Positions 41,020-49,175 of a DNA stretch of 64,000 bases are shown here, piece by piece. The stretch's first letter is position 1. The number at the start of each line of letters is the position of its first letter. Position numbers and translations under genes: made by a program. The notes under the pieces are model-generated. The model was not told where the DNA came from. It saw nothing but the letters and a program-made list of their open reading frames with translations, and ran no database searches. Origin of the DNA: Lactobacillus sp. UCMA15818 (lineage in GTDB: Bacteria; Bacillota; Bacilli; Lactobacillales; Lactobacillaceae); NCBI RefSeq assembly GCF_030400225.1, contig NZ_VJYB01000002.1, forward strand, positions 190,207 to 254,206, in the 5' to 3' direction.

Positions 41020-41193
41020 TCCGGGACTGGGTCAAAAGTTAAATTTTGATCCAGTTCTTCTATGTTATTACGAATAAACGTGTTTCATAAGTTAAAATTC
41101 TCCGTCTAACTTCGAATTACTCATAGCGAAGTTCTTACTATGTTCGCAATTTATAGTTGGTACTCAAATTTTCCCAACTTATGGCACACCACC
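41020..41193 (-). repeat. Dispersed intergenic repeat, copy F (full length, reverse orientation)
   Basis: The hairpin GGACTGGGTCAAAA to TTTTGATCCAGTTC comes first at 41033-41064, followed by the linker TTACGAATAAACGTGT and the long imperfect palindrome between CATAAGTT and AACTTATG. The hairpin comes directly after metI and probably terminates the operon. Confidence 0.87.
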
Positions 41194-41216
41194 CATAAAG
41201 TGTACTGAAGGTCGGA

Positions 41217-41256
41217 GGAGTTGAACCAAATCAATAATTGGTTCAACTCCTTTTTA
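41217..41256 (+). terminator. Intrinsic terminator hairpin behind repeat copy F
   Basis: GGAGTTGAACCAA (41217-41229) pairs perfectly with TTGGTTCAACTCC (41238-41250), followed by five T. It differs in sequence from the repeat hairpin. Confidence 0.85.
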
Positions 41257-41406
41257 TACTTGAAGGAAATGGTAATAACTTATAGGATAAGTAGTAATAA
41301 AAATTAACAATTGTGTTACGGTATGATTACAAGCACGTGTTTTGATTGTGACAATCTTTTTTCTTTAGTAAAATAGTATTAGGTTATGCATGCGGAGGTG
41401 CTTGCG

Positions 41407-41670
41407 ATGAGTTCGTTAGATAAAACGATGTATTTTGATTTTGGTGATAATCACCAAAAGGATGTACATGAAACTTTAGTAACTGTATACCAAGCTTTAG
41501 AAGAAAAGGGTTATAATCCGATTAATCAAATAGTAGGATATCTTCTTTCGGGGGATCCGGCATACATTCCAAGACTTAATGATGCACGTAATCTGATTAG
41601 AAAGCATGAGCGCGATGAGATTGTTGAGGAATTGGTCCGCTCTTACCTGCATAAGGAGGATAAGAAGTGA
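41407..41670 (+). CDS. ireB: IreB family regulatory phosphoprotein (UPF0297)
   Basis: An 87-residue protein beginning [24 protein letters not shown] and containing [37 protein letters not shown], the UPF0297 signature. In Enterococcus IreB is phosphorylated by the PASTA kinase IreK and affects cephalosporin resistance. ATG 41407 follows GGAGGTG; an upstream in-frame ATG has no ribosome site. The order ireB-ruvX-yrzB is conserved in Firmicutes. Confidence 0.95.
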   Translation: MSSLDKTMYFDFGDNHQKDVHETLVTVYQALEEKGYNPINQIVGYLLSGDPAYIPRLNDARNLIRKHERDEIVEELVRSYLHKEDKK

Positions 41671-42104
41671 CGAGATTAATGGGACTAGATGTTGGATCTA
41701 AGACTGTTGGAGTTGCAATTAGCGACTTGCTTGGGTGGACAGCACAAGGAATTGAAATTATTCCTATTGATGAGGATAATGAAGAATTTGGAATTGAACG
41801 TGTGAAGGAACTTGTACAGCAGTATGAAGTCAGTGGCTTTGTGGTGGGATTACCCAAGAATATGAACAATACTTCTGGGCCTAGAGTTGAAGCGTCGAAA
41901 AAATATGGCGAATTACTCAAAACAACTTTTGAATTGCCAATTGATTTTCAAGATGAGCGGCTTACGACGGTTGCGGCAGAAAGAATGCTGGTTGAACAAG
42001 CTGATACGTCACGCAAGAAGAGGAAAAAAGTAATTGATAAGGTAGCAGCAGGTCTGATTTTACAAAACTATCTGGATAAGAAAGGGCCTCTTTTGCAGAA
42101 CTAA
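41667..42104 (+). CDS. ruvX: Holliday junction resolvase-like protein RuvX/YqgF
   Basis: A 145-residue RNase H-fold protein with [31 protein letters not shown] and [13 protein letters not shown]. The family is implicated in 16S rRNA processing and has resolvase-like structure. The GTG start overlaps the ireB stop and is preceded by AAGGAGG. Confidence 0.94.
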   Translation: MTRLMGLDVGSKTVGVAISDLLGWTAQGIEIIPIDEDNEEFGIERVKELVQQYEVSGFVVGLPKNMNNTSGPRVEASKKYGELLKTTFELPIDFQDERLTTVAAERMLVEQADTSRKKRKKVIDKVAAGLILQNYLDKKGPLLQN

Positions 42105-42130
42105 TAAAAAATAAGAATATGAGGTATTAC

Positions 42131-42421
42131 ATGATGAATGATAATGACAACCTAATGACCTTAGTTGATGAAGATGGAAATGAGACATTATATGAGGTGC
42201 TCTTTACTTTTGAGTCGGATGACTATGGTAAGTCGTACATTTTGTTAATTCCTTCTGGAGCACAGCCTGAAGAACAAGTTGATGTTTTAGCGTTCTCATT
42301 TGATCCGGACGAAGATGGAGAAGCTGTCGATGCACAGTTACATGATATCGAGAGTGATGATGAATGGGATATGGTTGAGGGTGTACTCGATACATTTTTG
42401 AACGATGAGAATATGCAGTAG
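42131..42421 (+). CDS. yrzB: DUF1292 family protein YrzB
   Basis: A 96-residue strongly acidic protein containing LVDEDGNETLYEVLFTFESDDYGKSYILL and DEWDMVEGVLDTFL, the DUF1292 pattern. Function unknown. GAGGT at about 42121-42125 can serve either of two adjacent ATGs (42131, 42134). Repeat copy G begins at its stop codon. Confidence 0.9.
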   Translation: MMNDNDNLMTLVDEDGNETLYEVLFTFESDDYGKSYILLIPSGAQPEEQVDVLAFSFDPDEDGEAVDAQLHDIESDDEWDMVEGVLDTFLNDENMQ

Positions 42422-42540
42422 GGAGTGTGCCATAAGTCGAGAAAATTTGAAGTTAGACAGAGAATTTTGACTTATGAAACACGTTTATACGAAATAAATA
42501 GAGAAACTGAATCAAAATTTGACTTTTGACCCAGCTTCTG
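42421..42540 (+). repeat. Dispersed intergenic repeat, copy G (internally deleted)
   Basis: The order matches copy C: GTGTGCCATAAGTCGAG, a shortened palindrome closing at GACTTATG, the linker ACACGTTTATACGAAATAA, then a hairpin with AAACTGAATCAAA and GACCCAGCTTC. About 50 bases of the palindrome core are missing. The element abuts the yrzB stop codon. Confidence 0.85.
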
Positions 42541-42555
42541 TCTGATTATTAGTAA

Positions 42556-42604
42556 AATTTTTTGGGGGCTGGGTCAAAAGTTATACTTTGACTTGGCCCT
42601 TATA
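42556..42604 (+). terminator. Second hairpin module behind copy G
   Basis: GGGGCTGGGTCAAAAGT pairs imperfectly with ACTTTGACTTGGCCC and is followed by TTATATTTT. The spacer 42605-42840 also holds a faint half-palindrome (AAAATTTGAGTATTAATTTG near 42656), an eroded piece of the same repeat. Confidence 0.65.
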
Positions 42605-42840
42605 TTTTGGCGTTGTGGTACGCAAGTTAATGAAGATTCAGCTTGAGAAGGCAAAAATTTGAGTATTAATTTGAAATTACAGAGTTGGAATCTATGAAGA
42701 AATTATGACCAGTGTCAGTTTTTAGGTATTAGATATAATAAAGATTTTGTTTTTTGATAAATATTGGATAATTACACAGATTTATTATGATAGTATGCTA
42801 GAATTAACGTCATATAATTCAATCTGGGAGGGATATAAGA

Positions 42841-43098
42841 ATGTCTGACGAAAAACGCCGGTTCAGGGCAGAAATTGCCGGTGATGATTATACTATTATC
42901 GGAAATAGTACAGACGAACATATGGGTACAGTAGTAAAACTTGTTGAAGAACAGTTTGAAGAAATTCAAAGGCTAATGCCAGGTCTAAGTAAGGAACGTG
43001 CGGCTGTTTTGTTGGCAATTAATGCCATTTCAGATCAGTTGTATAAAGAAGAAGAGGTTGAAAAGCTACAAGCGTTGTTGGATGCAAGAGAAAAGTAG
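42841..43098 (+). CDS. zapA: Cell division protein ZapA
   Basis: An 85-residue FtsZ-ring regulator. It has EIAGDDYTIIGNSTDEHMGTVVKLVEEQFEEI at the N-terminus and a C-terminal coiled coil (LYKEEEVEKLQALLDA). GGGAGGG precedes the ATG. The order zapA-cvpA-mutS2-trxA is the usual one in Lactobacillales. Confidence 0.9.
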   Translation: MSDEKRRFRAEIAGDDYTIIGNSTDEHMGTVVKLVEEQFEEIQRLMPGLSKERAAVLLAINAISDQLYKEEEVEKLQALLDAREK

Positions 43099-43106
43099 GT
43101 GATTAG

Positions 43107-43652
43107 ATGATATTATCTGTGATCATTATTGTAGTATTGTTTTTGGCTTTTATACATGGAATGCATCGAGGATTACTATTGATGTTGCTGAATTTGGTTG
43201 GATTAGTGGTGCTGTTCTTTATTGCACATAGTTTTGCAGGAACGGTTGGTGGCTGGTTACAGCAATTGGTAGAATCCTTCAATCAGAGCTCTGCAACATG
43301 GAGTGCGGATCAAGGAAGTTTAAGCGGGAGTTCAACTTTTTACTATGGATTGGCATACTGGTTGATTATGCTCGTAGGTGGATTTGTAGTTTATCGGATA
43401 ATCAGAACGTTTAATCTAGTAAAGAAGATTCCGGTGATTGGCCAACTAAACGCTTTAGCGGGTGGGGCGGTTTCAATTATATTAACTTATTTAATTATGT
43501 TTGCAGCTTTAATTATTATGCAGTCTTGGCCAACTACGAGTGTCAGAGAGACAGTTTCTGAATCGGGAGTGGCTCAATTTATTTTGGAAAAGACGCCTGT
43601 GATGTCACAGAATATAAAAGATTGGCTGCAAGAAAATGATAGTAGTGTATAG
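43107..43652 (+). CDS. cvpA: CvpA family membrane protein
   Basis: A 181-residue protein with four predicted membrane helices, beginning MILSVIIIVVLFLAFIHGMHRGLLLMLLNLVG, a CvpA pattern. The family is linked to colicin V production in E. coli and envelope integrity. It starts eight bases after zapA and ends 11 bases before mutS2. Confidence 0.88.
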   Translation: MILSVIIIVVLFLAFIHGMHRGLLLMLLNLVGLVVLFFIAHSFAGTVGGWLQQLVESFNQSSATWSADQGSLSGSSTFYYGLAYWLIMLVGGFVVYRIIRTFNLVKKIPVIGQLNALAGGAVSIILTYLIMFAALIIMQSWPTTSVRETVSESGVAQFILEKTPVMSQNIKDWLQENDSSV

Positions 43653-43663
43653 GGGGAAGTTTT

Positions 43664-46024
43664 GTGAATAGTAAAACTTTGAAGACTCTAGAGTTTGCCA
43701 AAGTAAAAAAAAATCTATTGCCTTTTGTAAGCACTCCAATGGGGGAGAAACAAGCAGCAACACTTGAACCAAGTAGTGATATAGCAGAAATTAAACAGCG
43801 AATTGCGCAAACCAGAGATGGTGCAGATATTTTGCGAATGAAAGGCGCAATCCCAGTTCCTAAATTATTGGATGTTTCGCAATCATTAAAGCGCTTAGAT
43901 ATTGCAGCCAGCTTGAATGGCAAAGAATTAGCAGCTATCAGCAAAGTTTTGCGTGCGACAAATGAGGTTAGAAGATTTTTTGTAAAACTCGATGATGATG
44001 CAATTGAGTTGATTTCACTAGATGAATTAGCTGATGAATTGCAAGTTTTACCTGAAGTTAACAAACGCTTATTAACTTCAATTGAGGGTGATGGTCATGT
44101 AATGGATGAGGCTTCAGCTGCTTTAGCTGGAATCAGACGTTCGATTGCAGCGATTGAGGGTCAATTGAGAGCTCAATTAAATGGATTAGTGCATGGTAGC
44201 TCATCCAAGTATCTAAGTGATGCAGTTATTACGATTAGGAATGACAGATATGTGATTCCTGTTAAGCAGGAATATCGTAGCCATTTTGGAGGTGTTGTCC
44301 ATGATCAAAGTGCTTCAGGGCAAACAGTATTTGTTGAACCAAGGCAGATTGTGGAATTGAATAATCGCTTGAAGCAACAGCAAGCAAACGAAAAAGAAGA
44401 AATTGTGCGAATCTTGCGGGAGCTTTCAGAACTGATTGCGCCTTATACGACAGAAATTCGCCAGAATGTACATCTACTGGGTGTTTTTGATTTTGTAAAT
44501 GCAAAAGCTAAATATGCTGCCCAGATTAAAGCAACGGAACCTTTGCTTTCGGCTGAAAATAGGGTTTATTTGCGACAAGCTTGGCATCCGCTGCTTGATA
44601 TGAAAGCAGCAGTCAGAAATGATATTATGTTAGGTGATGATTACAAAGCGATTGTTGTCACCGGACCAAACACAGGTGGAAAAACAATTACTTTGAAAAC
44701 ACTTGGTTTAGTTCAGTTAATGGGACAGGCTGGTCTTTTTATTCCAGCTTTCGAAGAGAGCCGAATTGGTATTTTTGACAACATTTTTGCTGATATCGGA
44801 GATGAGCAGTCAATTGAGCAAAGTTTGAGTACTTTTTCATCGCATATGACTAATATCGTTTCGATTTTATCTGAGATTGATGATAATTCATTGCTTTTAT
44901 TCGATGAGTTAGGGGCTGGGACAGATCCACAAGAAGGCGCAGCACTTGCAATTGCAATCCTTGACTATGTTGGTTCTAAGAGCAGTTATGTAATGGCAAC
45001 GACCCATTATCCAGAGCTTAAGGCATATGGCTATGAGCGTGCGCAAACAATCAATGCAAGTATGGAATTTGATATAGAAAGCTTAAAGCCAACGTATCAT
45101 TTGTTGTTAGGAATTCCTGGGCGTAGCAATGCTTTAGACATTTCGCAGAAACTAGGCCTTAATGAGGTCATCATAATGCAGGCAAAACAACTAACTGCAG
45201 GACAAAATCAAGATTTGAATGATATGATTCAAGACCTGGTTTCAAAGAGACACCAGGTTGAAGAGGAATCAATAGAATTACACAAAAATCTAGAAGAGTC
45301 TCGTAAACTCCATAATGATTTAGATAAGAAATATGATGAGTTTGTTAATCAACGAGAAAATTTGCTCGATAAGGCAAAAAGAAAAGGCAACGAAATTGTT
45401 GAACAAGCGTCTCAAAAATCTGAAAAAATTATTACTGAGTTACGACAAATGCGACTGAATGCAGGAACAGTTATTAAAGAAGATGAATTAATTTCTGCAA
45501 AGACGCGGTTGAATAATCTTGAACAGCCTACGAATTTGAAGAAGAATAGTGTCTTGCGTCGTGCAAGAGAGAAGCAGATTCTGAAGCCAGATGATGATGT
45601 CCTTGTGAAATCATATGGACAACGCGGGGTATTGCTGCGCAAAGCCGGAAATCATGAATGGGAAGTTCAGCTGGGAATTCTCAAGATGAAGGTTGCAGAA
45701 GATGATTTGGAGAAAATCAAAGTCGAAGATAATAAGAAGACAGCAATTAGAACAAGTGTTAAATCTGCTAATATAGCACATGTATCACCAACCTTGGATT
45801 TACGTGGCGAACGTTATGAGGAAGCACTTGTAAAGGTGGATCGATATCTAGATGCTGCGGTTTTGGCGGGATATTCAACTGTGACAATTGTCCATGGAAA
45901 AGGGACCGGGGCTTTAAGGCAAGGAATCACTGATTTTTTGTCACAAAACCGAGCTGTGAAAAGTTTTAAATTTGCGGCACCTAATGCGGGTGGAAATGGT
46001 GCAACTGTAGTATATTTTAAGTAG
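43664..46024 (+). CDS. mutS2: Endonuclease MutS2 / ribosome collision factor
   Basis: A 786-residue MutS-like ATPase without the mismatch-recognition domain. Walker A is TGPNTGGKTITLKTLGL, then LFDELGAGTDPQEGAAL. A coiled coil follows (about residues 520-610), then a KOW-like region, then the C-terminal Smr domain with LDLRGERYEEAL and VHGKGTGALRQG. In Bacillus the protein splits or rescues collided ribosomes; older work calls it an anti-recombination nuclease. GTG start behind AGGGGGAAG. Confidence 0.95.
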   Translation: MNSKTLKTLEFAKVKKNLLPFVSTPMGEKQAATLEPSSDIAEIKQRIAQTRDGADILRMKGAIPVPKLLDVSQSLKRLDIAASLNGKELAAISKVLRATNEVRRFFVKLDDDAIELISLDELADELQVLPEVNKRLLTSIEGDGHVMDEASAALAGIRRSIAAIEGQLRAQLNGLVHGSSSKYLSDAVITIRNDRYVIPVKQEYRSHFGGVVHDQSASGQTVFVEPRQIVELNNRLKQQQANEKEEIVRILRELSELIAPYTTEIRQNVHLLGVFDFVNAKAKYAAQIKATEPLLSAENRVYLRQAWHPLLDMKAAVRNDIMLGDDYKAIVVTGPNTGGKTITLKTLGLVQLMGQAGLFIPAFEESRIGIFDNIFADIGDEQSIEQSLSTFSSHMTNIVSILSEIDDNSLLLFDELGAGTDPQEGAALAIAILDYVGSKSSYVMATTHYPELKAYGYERAQTINASMEFDIESLKPTYHLLLGIPGRSNALDISQKLGLNEVIIMQAKQLTAGQNQDLNDMIQDLVSKRHQVEEESIELHKNLEESRKLHNDLDKKYDEFVNQRENLLDKAKRKGNEIVEQASQKSEKIITELRQMRLNAGTVIKEDELISAKTRLNNLEQPTNLKKNSVLRRAREKQILKPDDDVLVKSYGQRGVLLRKAGNHEWEVQLGILKMKVAEDDLEKIKVEDNKKTAIRTSVKSANIAHVSPTLDLRGERYEEALVKVDRYLDAAVLAGYSTVTIVHGKGTGALRQGITDFLSQNRAVKSFKFAAPNAGGNGATVVYFK

Positions 46025-46098
46025 TAAGGCAGAAAGCTTGATTTTATCACATAATTTGTTATGATTTACTTACTAAAGAATAGCAGGAGGCGTATTAA

Positions 46099-46410
46099 AT
46101 GATTAAAGAATTGACAGACTCAACATTTGAAAAAGAGACAAGTACGGGTGTCACATTGACTGATTTTTGGGCAACATGGTGTGGACCTTGTCGCATGCAG
46201 TCACCAGTTGTAGAACAATTATCCGAAGAAATTGGTGATAAGGTAACTTTTGCTAAGGTTGATGTTGATCAAAATCAGGCAACAGCAAGTGAATTTGGAA
46301 TTATGAGTATTCCTACACTTTTGATTAAGAAAGATGGCCAAGTTGTCGATACTTTGGTTGGTTATCATCCAAAGGAACAGTTACAGGCTAAGTTGGAACA
46401 ATATATTTAA
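46099..46410 (+). CDS. trxA: Thioredoxin
   Basis: A 103-residue thioredoxin with the active site WCGPC near residues 28-32, TLTDFWATWCGPCRMQ, and the cis-proline region GIMSIPTLLIKKDG. A promoter with TTGATT (46038) and TATGAT (46060) lies upstream, so it can be transcribed apart from mutS2. AGGAGG precedes the ATG. Confidence 0.97.
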   Translation: MIKELTDSTFEKETSTGVTLTDFWATWCGPCRMQSPVVEQLSEEIGDKVTFAKVDVDQNQATASEFGIMSIPTLLIKKDGQVVDTLVGYHPKEQLQAKLEQYI

Positions 46411-46434
46411 TTTGTTTCTGATTGAAACTCATTA

Positions 46435-46471
46435 AAAGCAAAAAAGTCATTTGACTTTTTTGCTTTTTTTT
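46435..46471 (+). terminator. trxA terminator
   Basis: AAAGCAAAAAAGTCA pairs with TGACTTTTTTGCTTT around a two-base loop and continues into a T-run. Confidence 0.9.
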
Positions 46472-46488
46472 ATATAATAATTATATAA

Positions 46489-46515
46489 ACAATATTATAC
46501 GGCATATAATATTGT
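46489..46515 (+). promoter_or_regulatory. Candidate PadR operator
   Basis: ACAATATTAT and ATAATATTGT are perfect 10-bp arms around a seven-base spacer, 29 bases before padR. This is a probable autoregulatory site. A TATAAT box lies just upstream at 46473-46478. Confidence 0.6.
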
Positions 46516-46543
46516 TGGTTACAAAGTTAGCGGAGGTTAAGCT

Positions 46544-46873
46544 ATGAAAATAAAAATATCAGCTGATTTGCTGGATGGAATGGTTCTGGCATTACTAGCG
46601 CAAAAGGATTATTACGGTTATGCGCTAACTCAGGATATACAGGCTGCAATTGCTATCTCAGAATCAACAATGTATCCAGTTTTACGCCGCCTTCAAAAAG
46701 ATGGTTTTTTAACAACATATGATCAATCTTACCAGGGACGAAATCGACGTTATTATCAGATTACAGTTGAGGGGATTGATCATCTTCATGCAGTAGAGAA
46801 GATGTGGGAAAGCTATAAGCTAAGCTTGGATCAGATCTTTTTTGGGGGAAAGGGGGAAAATGGGAATGGATAG
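46544..46873 (+). CDS. PadR family transcriptional regulator
   Basis: A 109-residue PadR protein with LLDGMVLALLAQKDYYGYALTQDI and STMYPVLRRLQKDGFLTTYDQSYQGRNRRYYQIT, the winged-helix signature. It leads a four-gene operon (DUF1700, DUF4097, PspC), a frequent combination in Lactobacillales thought to respond to envelope stress. GGAGG precedes the ATG. Confidence 0.93.
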   Translation: MKIKISADLLDGMVLALLAQKDYYGYALTQDIQAAIAISESTMYPVLRRLQKDGFLTTYDQSYQGRNRRYYQITVEGIDHLHAVEKMWESYKLSLDQIFFGGKGENGNG

Positions 46874-47471
46874 CCAAAGATATTTAGCAGAACTGGGGGG
46901 ACTGTTAAGCGGTTTGTCAACAAGCGAGGTCGAAGCAGCAGTCGGTTTTTATTCTGAATTTATTTCTGACGCAGGAATTACAACAAGAAAAGAAATTGAA
47001 ACACGACTTGGAACACCAAAGCAATTGGCACGTAAAATAATGGCAGATCACTCAGTTAAAATGGATGATGAAAAAGAAGAAAAAATTAGGCCAGCAAATA
47101 AAAGTTCTAAAATGATTTGGCTGATAATTTTAGTAGTATTATCATCACCAGTGACACTTGGAGTTGGTGGAGGTTTGTTGATTGCATTGGTAGCGATTAT
47201 TCTTTCAATGATAATTATAGTTGTTGTCTTATTCGCTGGTCTAATTGTTGGAATGGCGCTTGCATTGTATCTAGGTGTTTCATTATTGTTTCAGAGTTTA
47301 AATACAGGTCTTTTTTATATCGGTGTATTTCTAATAATTTTAGGGCTCTTACTGGTGTTGTTACCAATTGCTTATTGGATTTGTCGCGTTATTTTACAGT
47401 GTATTGCGAATTTTGCACGGTATTTGTACAAGAAATTCAGAAGTAGACAAGCGGGTGGTGAGAGAAAATGA
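46866..47471 (+). CDS. DUF1700 family membrane protein
   Basis: A 201-residue protein. The N-terminal part (YLAELGGLLSGLSTSEVEAAVGFYSEFISDAG...RLGTPKQLARKI) is the DUF1700 helical domain. At least three membrane helices follow from about residue 85. It overlaps padR by eight bases; ATG 46866 has AGGGGG nine bases upstream, and ATG 46860 is an alternative. Function unknown; these proteins commonly pair with PadR regulators. Confidence 0.85.
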   Translation: MDSQRYLAELGGLLSGLSTSEVEAAVGFYSEFISDAGITTRKEIETRLGTPKQLARKIMADHSVKMDDEKEEKIRPANKSSKMIWLIILVVLSSPVTLGVGGGLLIALVAIILSMIIIVVVLFAGLIVGMALALYLGVSLLFQSLNTGLFYIGVFLIILGLLLVLLPIAYWICRVILQCIANFARYLYKKFRSRQAGGERK

Positions 47472-48409
47472 AGAAAACGATAGTTATTGGTCTTTGTATT
47501 ATGCTAATTGGAGTATTTCTTACTGGTTATGGATACATTAAAAACGGTGCTAAATTATTATATCTGGATGGTTGGAAGCCGCAAATACTAATGCAAATTG
47601 AAAAAAAACAGGTATTATCGAAGAATACTAGTTTTAAAAAAATAAATATCAAAGATAACACAAATGATATTGTAATTACTAGAGGTGCACATTATCAAGT
47701 CAGTTATCAAGGTATTAGAGGATATCAGCCCAGTGTTTCAATTTCTGATGGGAGCTTGAATATTCAGCAAAAAAAGAGTTTGAATAATTATGTTAGTATT
47801 TCAAACATAGTTGAAAATGGTGAGAAAATCGTAATTACAGTACCAAAAAAAGTTATTCTACAAGATATTAGTGCAAACCTTGCTGAAGGAGATCTAAATA
47901 TTCAAAATATTAAGGCTCAAAAGATTGGAGTTAAAAATACTGATGGTGATACGAATATCGCAAATCTTACTGCTGATAGGCTTAAGATAGCTAGTGAAAA
48001 TGGGGATGTTGATATAACAGCGCAAAGTCAGCTTACTGCTGGAATATTTTCATTAGAAAATGGAGACTTGACTGACCACGAAAGTACGTTTAATAATGTT
48101 ACAATGACAAACTCTAACGGAGATATTGATCTTCTTGGTTCGACTATTAGTGGCGGACAACTCAAGCTTACCGATGGAGACTTTGAGGGCACAAAGATTG
48201 GTGTAACTGGAAACCTCAGTATTAATAATAGTGATGGTGATAATACAATATCACTATTAGATAGCAGTAATACGGGATATTCGATGGTGAATGGAGATGG
48301 TGATAATACTTTATTCGGAAAAGATGTTGGAAGCCAAGTTATAAAGGGGAAAAAGAAGCTAACTCAAATTAAACTATCGAATATATCTGGCGATAACGAA
48401 ATAAAATAA
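47468..48409 (+). CDS. DUF4097 beta-strand repeat protein (LiaG-like)
   Basis: A 313-residue protein with one N-terminal membrane helix (residues 4-22). A long repetitive beta-rich exterior part follows, with recurring units of the form NTDGDTNI, ENGDVDI, SNGDIDL and NSDGDNTI spaced about 20 residues apart. This matches DUF4097 putative adhesin domains found in LiaG. It overlaps the DUF1700 gene by four bases. Its role is probably at the cell envelope. Confidence 0.82.
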   Translation: MKKTIVIGLCIMLIGVFLTGYGYIKNGAKLLYLDGWKPQILMQIEKKQVLSKNTSFKKINIKDNTNDIVITRGAHYQVSYQGIRGYQPSVSISDGSLNIQQKKSLNNYVSISNIVENGEKIVITVPKKVILQDISANLAEGDLNIQNIKAQKIGVKNTDGDTNIANLTADRLKIASENGDVDITAQSQLTAGIFSLENGDLTDHESTFNNVTMTNSNGDIDLLGSTISGGQLKLTDGDFEGTKIGVTGNLSINNSDGDNTISLLDSSNTGYSMVNGDGDNTLFGKDVGSQVIKGKKKLTQIKLSNISGDNEIK

Positions 48410-48422
48410 GGTGGGATAAATA

Positions 48423-48674
48423 ATGAAAAATAAAAAATTGATGAAGTCAAAAGATAAAATATTATCAGGAGTTTTAGGCGGACTTGCAGAATATTTAGAA
48501 TTAGACAAGGCAGTCGTACGCATTATTGGTGCAATTTTGATAATTTTTCCAGGTCAAGTGGTTATTGGTGCAATTATTTATATTATTGCAGCATCTGTTA
48601 TGCCAGAAGATGATGGTAGCAATCATGGGGATGATCATGTTGTTGAAGGAGAGTTCAGAGACAAAAATAATTAA
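48423..48674 (+). CDS. PspC domain protein
   Basis: An 83-residue protein with KSKDKILSGVLGGLAEYLELDKAVVRIIGAIL, the PspC signature, one to two membrane segments and an acidic C-terminus. In LiaFSR-type systems PspC-like proteins are envelope-stress outputs. It closes the padR operon. Confidence 0.88.
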   Translation: MKNKKLMKSKDKILSGVLGGLAEYLELDKAVVRIIGAILIIFPGQVVIGAIIYIIAASVMPEDDGSNHGDDHVVEGEFRDKNN

Positions 48675-48729
48675 CTAGTAGAGTTAAATGGACATCTGTC
48701 TGATGTAGACTATTTGCAAAATAAAAATT

Positions 48730-48771
48730 GAGGTTGTAGCAAAGTTAGTAATTTGTGCAGCTTCTTTTTTA
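48730..48771 (+). terminator. Terminator of the padR operon
   Basis: GAGGTTGTAGCAAA pairs with TTTGTGCAGCTTC around GTTAGTAA and is followed by six T. Confidence 0.7.
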
Positions 48772-48822
48772 TGCGATTAGTGAGGAAAACTATATGATTT
48801 GTCAATATGCTACTTTACTTTT

Positions 48823-48905
48823 TTACAAAAGTATTACAAAGTTAAGTAGACTTTACAAATTCTTTAAGAAATCTTATAGGAAAATTACTTGTAACAACTT
48901 ACAAG
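48823..48905 (+). promoter_or_regulatory. Upstream regulatory region of the dlt operon
   Basis: TTACAA occurs four times at 48823, 48834, 48853 and 48899; the first two are one helical turn apart. CTTGTA and TACAAG at 48888-48905 form a dyad. The spacing suggests a response-regulator binding region controlling dlt, but no known consensus is matched exactly. Confidence 0.4.
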
Positions 48906-49011
48906 AGATGTAATCATTATAGTTGTATAAATTGTGAATTCCTTGTGAATTTATTACGAATTTTATATGAACTTGAATTTAGTAACAATCAAGGAATTGG
49001 GGGGACTTTGT

Positions 49012-49161
49012 TTGAAAGAGTTTAGTAATAGGTTGATTAAAAACGAAGTTACAAAATTTCTTTTAAAAACTGTTTTTTATACAGTTATTATATTGGGCTT
49101 AGTGTACTTGTTTAGCTATAGTGGCATGAATGGTCCGCACTTTATCTATAATGAGTTTTAA
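49012..49161 (+). CDS. dltX: DltX, small membrane protein of teichoic acid D-alanylation
   Basis: A 49-residue single-span protein ending FSYSGMNGPHFIYNEF, which carries the conserved DltX C-terminal motif with FIYNEF. DltX works with DltB, C and D in handing D-Ala to teichoic acid. TTG at 49012 is chosen because GGGGGG at about 48999-49004 is well placed and the length then fits the family; an upstream ATG (48967) would add 15 unusual residues and has no ribosome site. Confidence 0.9.
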   Translation: MKEFSNRLIKNEVTKFLLKTVFYTVIILGLVYLFSYSGMNGPHFIYNEF

Positions 49162-49175
49162 AAAGGGAGATGTTT

